Part shown: in pieces, positions 1 through 7,168 of the stretch | Position numbering within the stretch: the stretch's first letter is position 1 | Layout of the letters: each line of letters starts with the position of its first letter | NCBI RefSeq assembly: GCF_003626575.1 | Contig: NZ_RBDY01000023.1 | Location: forward strand, 1 to 64,000 | Direction: 5' to 3' | From: Streptomyces radicis | Lineage (GTDB): Bacteria > Actinomycetota > Actinomycetes > Streptomycetales > Streptomycetaceae | DNA length: 64,000 nucleotides | Notes under the pieces: model-generated | Databases searched by the model: none | Seen by the model: only the letters and a program-made list of their open reading frames with translations | Told to the model about the DNA's origin: nothing | Made by a program: the position numbers and the translations under genes

Positions 1-523
1 GCCTTCGACTGGTTCTCCTCGTGACGGAGCACAGGATCAGACGAAGGCCGCCCTCATGTCAGGCGAATGCCCAGGTGAGTGACCACGTTCGGGACACCGT
101 TCGAGGCCAGAAGAAAAAGAACAAGCTTACGCGAGGACGGGGCCTCTTCTGAAACGGGGCACACTTTGTGTTGAACAGAACGTGCGCCGTTTCAAAAGAG
201 CACCTGCCCCGGCATAAGCCGCAGATAAGCACCGGCGCGCTACATCAGCTCATCGTGCGCGCGGGATGAAAACGCTTCGGGCGGCCAGGGCAGGCCCGAA
301 GGGTGCGCGCCACCTCAGCCGACCCCCGGGAAGACGGCCGCCAAGTACGGTCGCGGCCGCGCCCGTTCGGCGAACGGTCGCAACCCGCCGACGTACAGAC
401 CGGTGACCGGGACGACCGCCACCCACCACCCTCCCTCCCGTAGGTGCCAGCCCTGACCCGCACCCACCACGAAACAGAAACAGCGGCAGACGGCGAACAC
501 CACCGGACCCTCCGTAGCCGCGC
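1..523. other. Gene-free stretch with an inverted repeat
   Basis: No convincing gene is seen here; the open frames lack ribosome binding sites and look like GC-rich noise. The first 240 bases are visibly less GC-rich than the rest of the window. An imperfect inverted repeat lies at 146-162 and 182-198 (15 of 17 positions pair, 19-base loop, core GAAACGG/CCGTTTC). It could be a terminator for whatever lies to the left, a protein binding site, or the end of an old mobile element. GCCTTCG at 1-7 and CGAAGGC at 42-48 also form complementary arms. Confidence 0.4.
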
Positions 524-847
524 TCAGTCCATCCCCGTCTCGCTGTCCAGCCACGCCAGGTACTCCCCGCTCCCCAGGGCGATCTCCGCCGCGATGATCT
601 CCGGGGTGTCATACGTGTGCACGCTCTTGATGTGCGCCTCGAGGGCGGGGTACTTCGACGCCGGTGTCTTGTAGAGGACGCGCCACTCCTCCTCGGTCCG
701 GACCGCGCCCTCCCACCGGTAGACGCTCGTGATCGGCCCGTCGATCTGGGCGCACGCCGCCACGCGGGCCTCGACGGCCGAGCGGGCGAGGGCCTGGGCC
801 GCCTCCCTGCTGTCCGTTGTCGTCAACACCGTGATGTGATCGGCCAT
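524..847 (-). CDS. cutA: CutA divalent-cation tolerance protein
   Basis: This 107-residue protein matches the usual size of the CutA family, small trimeric cytosolic proteins linked to copper and other divalent metal tolerance. It opens with the family-like strand ITVLTTTDS and carries the conserved stretches VAACAQIDGPITSVYRWEG and EEWRVLYKTP, then SVHTYDTPEII near the C terminus. The start at 847 was chosen because the family begins just before ITVLTT; a longer frame upstream adds only non-family sequence. It stands alone, divergent from the mannanase gene. Identity is well supported. The biochemical role of CutA in actinomycetes is not settled. Confidence 0.9.
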   Translation of the reverse strand: MADHITVLTTTDSREAAQALARSAVEARVAACAQIDGPITSVYRWEGAVRTEEEWRVLYKTPASKYPALEAHIKSVHTYDTPEIIAAEIALGSGEYLAWLDSETGMD

Positions 848-950
848 CTGTTCCTCCGCTGACTCGGGACGGCGCACCGCGACCGCACCGAGGCTACCGA
901 ACGTGACAGCCGCCCCCTGGCGAGTCAACGCCCCAAGCGCGCGCGACCCC

Positions 951-992
951 TTGACGACCCACGCCACCGGTGCATCTATGGGAGCGCTCCCA
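951..992 (+). promoter_or_regulatory. CebR-type operator and candidate promoter of the mannanase gene
   Basis: TGGGAGCGCTCCCA at 979-992 is a perfect 14-bp palindrome identical to the known operator of CebR, the LacI-family cello-oligosaccharide repressor of Streptomyces. It lies 42 bases before the mannanase ATG. TTGACG at 951-956 could be a -35 box with a poor -10 around 974-980, so the operator would cover the transcription start; that promoter is inferred. The operator itself is seen directly. Confidence 0.85.
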
Positions 993-1034
993 AAAAATTG
1001 CAACGTGCCAATACATCTCTTCCATGGAGCCGCC

Positions 1035-2690
1035 ATGAAAGCGCTACGCGCACATCCGCTCGTGTTCGTCCTCGGCGCGACGCTCGCCGTGTTGGTCAGC
1101 CTGATCGGGCTCGGGCAGGTCGCCAGGGCCGAGGGGCCCGTTGTTCCCGCCGCCACCGGTTTGACCGTGCAGGGTGGTCGGTTGGTGGAGTCGACGGGGA
1201 GTGATCTGGTGCTTCGTGGGGTGAATCATCCGCATGCCTGGTACGCGGGGGAGACGTCGGAGTCGTTGGCGGCGATCAAGGCGGAGGGTGCCAACTCCGT
1301 GCGGGTGGTGCTCTCCAGTGGTGATCAGTGGGCGGAGACGTCGGCGGCCGAGTTGTCGGGGATCGTGGCGGAGTGCAAGGCGAACCGGTTGATCTGTGTG
1401 CTCGAGGTGCATGACACGACGGGGTATCCGGAGGCGTCGGCCGCGGTGTCGCTGGAGCGTGCGGCGGAGTACTGGCTGAGTGTGCGGAGCGCGGTGGTGG
1501 GCCAGGAGGACTACGTCGTGGTGAACATCGGTAACGAGCCGTACGGGAACACGGGTTACGCGGAGTGGACACGGGCGACGATCGACGCGGTGGCGACGTT
1601 GCGGGGTGGGGGTTTCGAGCACACGTTGCTGGTGGACGCGCCGAACTGGGGTCAGGACTGGTCGTTCACGATGCGGGACACGGCGCGGGAGGTGTATGAC
1701 GCCGATCCGACGGGGAATCTGGTGTTCTCCATCCACATGTACGGGGTCTTCAGCGCGGAGTCCACGGTGCGTTCGTATCTGACGGGCTTTGTCGACGCCG
1801 GGCTGCCGATTCTGGTGGGTGAGTTCGGGCACGATCATTCCGACGGGAATCCGGACGAGGACGCGATCATGTCCGTGACGCGGGAGTTGGGGCTTGGTTA
1901 CATCGGCTGGTCCTGGAGCGGGAACAGCGGTGGTGTGGAGTACCTTGACATGGTCAACGGCTTCGACCCGGCCTCGTTGACGCCCTGGGGCGAGCGGTTC
2001 CTCAACGGGCCCGACGGCATAGGCGAAACGTCGGAAGAGGCCACGATCTTCGGCGGTGGCGGCCCCGTTGACAACGAGGCGCCGACCGCGCCGGGGACGC
2101 CGACCGCGTCCGACGTCACCGGCGGCTCCGTGCGCCTCTCCTGGCCCGCCGCGAGCGACAACGTCGGCGTCGCCCGCTACGAGATCGTCCGCGTCGGCGG
2201 CGGCGCCGAGACGCAGGTGGCCACGAGCACCGGCACCTCGGTGACCGTCACGGGCCTGAGCGCCGACACGGCCTACGCGTTCGCGGTCTACGCCAGGGAC
2301 GCGGCCGGGAACCGTTCGCCGCGCTCCGCCACCGTCCAGGTCACCACGGAAGGCGGCGCCGGAACGCCCGCGGCCTGCTCGGTCGGCTACCGGGTCGTGG
2401 GGGAGTGGTCCGGCGGATTCCAGGGCGAGATCGTCATCGGCAACACCGGCTCATCGCCGATCACGGACTGGACGCTGGCCTTCTCGTTCGCCGACGGCCA
2501 GCGCGTCACCACCATGTGGGGCGGCACCGCCGCGCAGAACGGCGGCGCGGTCACCGTCACGCCCGCCTCCTACACCCGCGTCATCGCGCCGGGCGGCTCG
2601 GTGACCGTGGGCTTCATCGCGGACAAGGGCGGGAGCAACGCCGAGCCCGCCGAGTTCACGCTCGGCGGCGGGCTCTGCGCCCTCGCCTGA
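1035..2690 (+). CDS. manA: Secreted GH5 endo-beta-1,4-mannanase with FN3 and CBM2 modules
   Basis: The 551-residue product starts with a Sec-type signal peptide of about 32 residues ending ARA. A GH5 catalytic module follows (about 38-325) with LRGVNHPHAWY, VNIGNEPYGN (acid/base Glu168) and VGEFGH (nucleophile Glu263). This pattern matches actinomycete GH5 mannanases, which cut beta-mannan backbones outside the cell. Next come a fibronectin III module (about 347-430) and a C-terminal CBM2 (448-548) bounded by Cys448 and Cys548 that should bind crystalline polysaccharide. The start at 1035 puts the signal peptide at the N terminus. Codon choice changes sharply between the catalytic module and the downstream modules. 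A CebR operator lies upstream. Confidence 0.88.
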   Translation: MKALRAHPLVFVLGATLAVLVSLIGLGQVARAEGPVVPAATGLTVQGGRLVESTGSDLVLRGVNHPHAWYAGETSESLAAIKAEGANSVRVVLSSGDQWAETSAAELSGIVAECKANRLICVLEVHDTTGYPEASAAVSLERAAEYWLSVRSAVVGQEDYVVVNIGNEPYGNTGYAEWTRATIDAVATLRGGGFEHTLLVDAPNWGQDWSFTMRDTAREVYDADPTGNLVFSIHMYGVFSAESTVRSYLTGFVDAGLPILVGEFGHDHSDGNPDEDAIMSVTRELGLGYIGWSWSGNSGGVEYLDMVNGFDPASLTPWGERFLNGPDGIGETSEEATIFGGGGPVDNEAPTAPGTPTASDVTGGSVRLSWPAASDNVGVARYEIVRVGGGAETQVATSTGTSVTVTGLSADTAYAFAVYARDAAGNRSPRSATVQVTTEGGAGTPAACSVGYRVVGEWSGGFQGEIVIGNTGSSPITDWTLAFSFADGQRVTTMWGGTAAQNGGAVTVTPASYTRVIAPGGSVTVGFIADKGGSNAEPAEFTLGGGLCALA

Positions 2691-2719
2691 GCGTCGAACC
2701 CCGGAAGCCGCCGTGTGAG

Positions 2720-2750
2720 GGCGGGGCCGTTCGCGAGGAACGGCCCCGCC
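2720..2750. terminator. Bidirectional terminator between the mannanase and aldO genes
   Basis: Perfect 12-bp arms GGCGGGGCCGTT (2720-2731) and AACGGCCCCGCC (2739-2750) enclose a 7-base loop between the ends of two convergent genes. No T tract follows, as is common in Streptomyces. Confidence 0.8.
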
Positions 2751-2766
2751 CCGCGGGGGGTCGGGG

Positions 2767-4041
2767 TCAGCGGGCCGCAAGCAGGTCGTCGACGAACGCG
2801 TTGCGGAAACGGCCGCCCGGGTCATGGGCCTTGAGCAGCTCGGCGAAGTCCCCGAACCGCTCGTAGGCCGCCACCACGGCCGCGGGCGACGCCGTGGTGA
2901 CCTTGCCCCAGTGGGGGCGCGCGCCCAGCGGCAGCAGCCGCTCCTCGATCGCGGCGATCACGGGCCGCACGGCCGGGGCGTCGGGTGTCCATGTGAAGTG
3001 CAGGGCGACCGAGTCCCGCCCGTACGCCGGGCTCAGCCACTGGTCGTCGCCTGCGACGGTGCGCACCTCGGAGGTCTGGAGCACCGGCGCGAACGCCGCC
3101 CCGAGCTCCCGCAGCGCGGCGAACGCGGCCGGTGCGGCGGCGCGCGGCAGCAGCAGCTCCGACTGGAGCTCCTCGCCCCTGCTCGGCGTGAACTCCATGC
3201 GGAAGTGCGGCAGTCGGGCGTGCCAGGGCCCCGGCACGCCGAGCTGTTCGGTGCAGTGGTGCGCGGGCATGCCGGGGATCGGGTGCCATGGCTCCCCCAC
3301 GGGCGTCCCGCCGAGCCAGTCGTCGCCGGGGTGCCCCGGCCCTTCCTGGTCGACGCGGCGCTTGAGCCATACGGTGCCGAGGCCGCTGTGCCAGTCGGTG
3401 AACGTGCTGACGCTGTACGCCGCGCCGCTGATCTCGTCGAAACGGGCCGAGAGCGCGTCGAGCGGCACCCCCGTGTACAGCCACTGCGCCACCTCGTAGG
3501 AGGGCTCGATGTCCAGGGTGAGCGCCGTGACCACGCCGAGCGCGCCGAGGTTCACCACCGCGCCGGGGAAGCGGTCGGGGTCGGCGTCGCGGGTCAGGGT
3601 GAGCAGATCCCCCTCGGGGCTCACGAGTTCGACGGCGGAGACGGCCGAGGAGAGCGGTTTCCTGGCGTTGCCGGAGCCATGGGTCCCGGTGGCGACCGAT
3701 CCGGCGACGGAGATGTGGGGGAGCGAGGCCATGTTGGCCAGCGCGCGCCCGGCGGCGTGCAGCGCGGACGCGACCTCGGCGTAGCGCAGACCGGCGCTCA
3801 CGGTGACGCGCGCGCCGTCCGGGGCGATCTCCACGCGGCGCGGCAGGCCGTCCACCCGCACGAGGTCGCCTTCGGTGTCGGCGATGCGGTTGAACGAGTG
3901 GCCGCTCCCCAGCGTCCGCACGCGCTCGGCGCCCGCGACGACGCGCCGCAGCTCGTCGAGCGAGGCGGGTTGGTGCAGCCGTTCGGCCCTGAACGTGATG
4001 TTTCCTGCCCAATTGTGCGCGGAGGCGCCGGATGTCAGCAT
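2767..4041 (-). CDS. aldO: FAD-dependent alditol (xylitol) oxidase
   Basis: The 424-residue protein reads along its length like Streptomyces alditol oxidase, a soluble flavoenzyme that oxidises the terminal CH-OH of xylitol or sorbitol and makes hydrogen peroxide. The N terminus has NWAGNITF, then RTLGSGHSFN, where His48 is the expected site of covalent FAD attachment. ASLPHISVAGSVATGTHGSG completes the FAD-binding domain. The C-terminal ALO domain includes VWLKRR, EFTPSRGEE and ARPHWGK. Length equals the family norm. A sugar-alcohol oxidase next to a mannanase fits plant-polysaccharide use, though the two genes are convergent and separately controlled. Confidence 0.88.
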   Translation of the reverse strand: MLTSGASAHNWAGNITFRAERLHQPASLDELRRVVAGAERVRTLGSGHSFNRIADTEGDLVRVDGLPRRVEIAPDGARVTVSAGLRYAEVASALHAAGRALANMASLPHISVAGSVATGTHGSGNARKPLSSAVSAVELVSPEGDLLTLTRDADPDRFPGAVVNLGALGVVTALTLDIEPSYEVAQWLYTGVPLDALSARFDEISGAAYSVSTFTDWHSGLGTVWLKRRVDQEGPGHPGDDWLGGTPVGEPWHPIPGMPAHHCTEQLGVPGPWHARLPHFRMEFTPSRGEELQSELLLPRAAAPAAFAALRELGAAFAPVLQTSEVRTVAGDDQWLSPAYGRDSVALHFTWTPDAPAVRPVIAAIEERLLPLGARPHWGKVTTASPAAVVAAYERFGDFAELLKAHDPGGRFRNAFVDDLLAAR

Positions 4042-4538
4042 GCGCCGACCGTAATACGCGCCCCCTCGGGAGGGACAGGGGCGTCAGACCCTGCTCGGGG
4101 GCCACGCGCGTCAACGCGCGCCAAGGGGCGTTCACTCGAAGGGGGTTGGCGGAAACGGTGGCTGAACGTTTCTTCCTGGCGGGATCCGGTCACTTTCCGT
4201 GGCCGATCGGCAACGCCAACGGTGCGGGTGGCCGCGCGTGGGCGCCCTGTGTGCCAGGTCGAGGTCGGGTGAACACCGAGCGTCACCGGGCTCGTTCGCC
4301 CCGTAAACGCCGATGCGGAGGATTGTCCGAAAAGCTCCCGCGTGAGCTGTGCGTAGCGCGACGATTGCGCTGAGATAGGGCCCGGTGGGGAGGCCCACCG
4401 CTCGCTCGCCGCTCGCCCATCCCCCCGCGCCGCGACCACGGGGTGTCGCGCCGTGCCGATTCCGCCGACCACTTCGCAGACCGCCGGGTCGATCCGGCAT
4501 CGATCGCCGCTCGTTCGACGGGGTGTTGGAGCGCTGAG
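4042..4538. other. Intergenic region between aldO and the polyketide synthase relic
   Basis: About 500 bases between divergent genes hold no believable gene, RNA or riboswitch. It must contain the aldO promoter; TATTAC, about ten bases before the aldO ATG on the minus strand, is a possible -10 box. The plus-strand gene starts after GGAG at 4528-4531. Confidence 0.4.
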
Positions 4539-6788
4539 ATGAGTGAGAACGTGATGGCCGCCATACGCTCGGACGAGCCGCCGCCCGGCGCGGACCGGCC
4601 GGGCGGGGACGCGCCCCCGTGGTCCGCGGCACGCCCATGGCCGCGGACCAGCCGACCGCGGCGGTGGGGCGGTGTGGTGCGCACCGCGCGGCTCTCCCTG
4701 GCCGAGCAGCCATGGCTGGGTGATCACCTGGTGCTCGGCGCGGTGCTCCTCCCGGCCACCGCGCTGCTCGACCTGGCGGCGGGCGGCGCCAGGGAGGCGG
4801 GCTGCGACCGCCTCGACGCGGTGGTGTTCGAGCGGCCGGTCCCCGTTCCCGAGTGGGGCGCGCTCCAGCTGCGGGTCGCCGTGGGCGCCGAGGACGCGGA
4901 GGGGCGCAGGGCGGTCACCGTCTCGTCCCGCCGGGAGAGCGCCGGTCCCGACGCCCCGTGGACGCGGCACGCGGCGGGCCGCGCGTCGCGAGGCGGGGAC
5001 GCGCGGGCGGCCGGGCTCGGCGGTGGGCCGCCGCCCGGGGCCGTGCCCGTGGATCCGGGCGCCCACCGGGTCCGCCTCGCGGCGCTCGGCCTGGTGCACG
5101 GGCCCGCGTTCCATGGGCTGCGCGCGGCGTGGGCCGCGGAGGGCGAGGCGTGGGCCGAGGTGTCGCTCCCCGACGGCATCGAGGCCCAAGGGTTCGGCGT
5201 GCACCCGGCGTTGCTCGACGCCGCCCTGCACGCGGTCGGCGCCGGGGGCCTGCTCGCGGACGAGGGGCGGGCGCGCGTGCCGTGCGCGGCCTCGGGCGTG
5301 CGGGTGTGGCGCCCTGGGGCGCGGGCGCTGCGCGTGCGGCTGGCGCGGGTGGGGGCCGACGCGGTGTCGCTCGTGGCGGTGGACGGCGCCGACCGGCCGG
5401 TGGTGGAGGTCGGGGCGCTGGTGCTGCGCCCGCTGTCGGCCGCCGCCCTGGCCGCGGACCGCGCCGCCTCGGGCCCGGCGCCGCACCGGGTGGACTGGCA
5501 GGCGTTGCCGCCCCCCTGGCCCGGGCCCGGTGGGTGCGACGTCGTGGCGCGCCGGGACGCCCGACGGCGCGGGGGCGACGTCCTCGCGGGCGCGCTGTGG
5601 GCGCTCGGGCTTGTGCGGGCGTGGCTGGCCGACGGCGAGCGGGGCGAGGGCCGCCTGGCCGTGGTGACCCGCGGCGGGGTGGCGCTGCCGGGTGAGTCGC
5701 CGGATCCGGCGCAGGCGGCCGTGTGGGGGCTGGTGCGGGCGGCGCAGTCGGAGCATCCGGGCCGCCTGGTGCTCGTGGACGCCGACCCCGATGAGGACCT
5801 GGGCGCGGCGCTGGCCAGCGGCGAGCCCCAGCTGGCCGTGCGCGGCGGCCGGTTGCTCGTTCCCCGCCTGGTGAGGGCCGAGCGGGTCGCCGAAGTGCCC
5901 CGCACCGGCCCGGTGTTCGGGCCCGGCACGGTGCTGGTGACCGGCGCGGGGGGCGCGTTGGGCCGCCTGGTGGCCCGCCACCTGGTCGCCGCGCACGGCG
6001 TGACCGATCTGCTGCTGGTCGGCCGCAGGGGCGTGCCTGGCGATGTGGTCGCCGCGCTGGCCGGGCGGGGCGCCACCGTCCGCGCCGCCCTGTGCGACGT
6101 GGGCGAACGGGCCGCGCTGCGGGCGCTGCTCGCCGACCGACCGCTCACCGGCGTGGTGCACTGCGCCGGTGCGCCCGAGAGCGGGGGAGCGGTCGCCTCG
6201 CTCGCGCCCGAGCGGCTGGCGCGGGCGCTGCGGCCCACGGCCCTGGCCGCCGCCCGGCTGCACGAGCTGACCCGCGGCATGGACCTGTCGGCGTTCGTGC
6301 TGTTCTCGTCGCCCGCCGGGATCCTCGGCGGCCGGGGAGCGGCCCCCCACGCCGCCGCCGGCGCCGCCCTCGACGCGCTGGCCGAGCGCCGCAGGGCCCT
6401 CGGCCTGCCCGCCGTGTCGATCGCCTGGCGGCCGCCAGGGGCGGGCGAGGGGGCGCTGCCGCTCGCCTGTCACGAGGGGCTCGCGCTGATGGACGCCGCG
6501 CTCACCGCGCCCGACGCGGTGACCGTTCCGCTGCGGCTCGACCCGGGCGCGCTGCGGGCGCGGGCCGTCGAGGGAGCGTTGCCCGCGCTGTTCCACGGGC
6601 TGGTGCGGGTGCCGACAGCCGTTTCACCACGTCGAGTTCGAGGGGTGCCCACCGATGGACCACGAGCAGAGACTCCGCTGCCTCCTGCGGCGCGTGACGG
6701 CGGAGCTCGACGAGACCAGGCGGCGGCTCCACCACCTCGACGCGACGGCGCGCGAGCCGATCGCCGTCGCCGGTGGCCCCTTCGCTGA
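4539..6788 (+). CDS. Solitary polyketide synthase dehydratase-ketoreductase fragment
   Basis: This 749-residue protein is a stand-alone piece of a modular type I polyketide synthase. A DH domain begins near residue 48 with the HxxxGxxxxP motif (DHLVLGAVLLP, His63) and the second catalytic residue in HPALLDAALHA (Asp227), so its active site looks intact. A KR domain follows with the nucleotide-binding stretch LVTGAGGALG. Ser591 is kept, but the YAAAN motif reads HAAAG (His604, Gly608) and no LDD motif is present, so the KR is probably dead. There is no KS, AT or ACP. The start at 4539 has GGAG eight bases upstream; an earlier in-frame ATG at 4443 is possible. The last 45 residues overlap the next gene and are not PKS-like. 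Confidence 0.75.
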   Translation: MSENVMAAIRSDEPPPGADRPGGDAPPWSAARPWPRTSRPRRWGGVVRTARLSLAEQPWLGDHLVLGAVLLPATALLDLAAGGAREAGCDRLDAVVFERPVPVPEWGALQLRVAVGAEDAEGRRAVTVSSRRESAGPDAPWTRHAAGRASRGGDARAAGLGGGPPPGAVPVDPGAHRVRLAALGLVHGPAFHGLRAAWAAEGEAWAEVSLPDGIEAQGFGVHPALLDAALHAVGAGGLLADEGRARVPCAASGVRVWRPGARALRVRLARVGADAVSLVAVDGADRPVVEVGALVLRPLSAAALAADRAASGPAPHRVDWQALPPPWPGPGGCDVVARRDARRRGGDVLAGALWALGLVRAWLADGERGEGRLAVVTRGGVALPGESPDPAQAAVWGLVRAAQSEHPGRLVLVDADPDEDLGAALASGEPQLAVRGGRLLVPRLVRAERVAEVPRTGPVFGPGTVLVTGAGGALGRLVARHLVAAHGVTDLLLVGRRGVPGDVVAALAGRGATVRAALCDVGERAALRALLADRPLTGVVHCAGAPESGGAVASLAPERLARALRPTALAAARLHELTRGMDLSAFVLFSSPAGILGGRGAAPHAAAGAALDALAERRRALGLPAVSIAWRPPGAGEGALPLACHEGLALMDAALTAPDAVTVPLRLDPGALRARAVEGALPALFHGLVRVPTAVSPRRVRGVPTDGPRAETPLPPAARDGGARRDQAAAPPPRRDGARADRRRRWPLR

Positions 6789-7152
6789 GCGGGCCGCCGA
6801 GCGGGCCGCGGGGAAGGCCGCCGAAGGCGCCGCCGGGTGGGCCCACGAGGCCGTCGAGGCCGTCGAGGGGGCCGCCGAGGGGACCCCCGACGACCTGTGG
6901 AACCTCCTGGGGACCGAGGACGACGGCAGGGCCGCGTTCCCAGGGGACCGGGGCTGGGACCCCGCGTCGCTCTTCGCCCCCGAGCCCCACCCCGATGCCC
7001 CGCCCGACCCGTTCGCCGATGTCCATGCCCGACCCGCCCTCGGCGCCGACCCGTTGGGCGCCGACCTCTTCGACATCTCCCCGCGCGAGCCCCCGGCGCG
7101 CGGCCCGGCGGCCGACCAGGGTGGCGCGTCCCACGTCCCCCACCCGGCCTGA
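6655..7152 (+). pseudogene. Polyketide synthase docking domain fused to a truncated ketosynthase start
   Basis: The first 40 residues (RLRCLLRRVTAELDETRRRL, then REPIAV) are a typical N-terminal docking coiled coil and KS entry of a PKS subunit. The expected MACRFPGG segment is replaced by about 30 alanine- and glutamate-rich residues. KS sequence resumes as DDLWNLL, DRGWDPASLF and DISPRE, then stops after 165 residues, before the catalytic Cys and both His. It cannot be a working KS. It has its own ribosome site (GAGGGG) and overlaps the preceding DH-KR gene by 134 bases in another frame. Together they look like the two sides of a deleted PKS module boundary. Confidence 0.72.
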
Positions 7153-7168
7153 CTCCCGTGAGGTCCCC

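Noticed and set aside
903..1034. Longer mannanase with an N-terminal extension from 903
   Set aside because: That start would bury the signal peptide 44 residues inside the protein and translate across the CebR operator; ATG at 1035 is the natural start.
4042..4538. Riboswitch or small RNA before the polyketide relic
   Set aside because: No conserved riboswitch core or convincing hairpin series could be recognised by eye.
6773..7168. N-terminal extension of the first ABC transporter
   Set aside because: The frame upstream of 7169 is antifunctional Pro/Arg-rich noise overlapping the docking/KS remnant; GTG at 7169 has a proper ribosome site.
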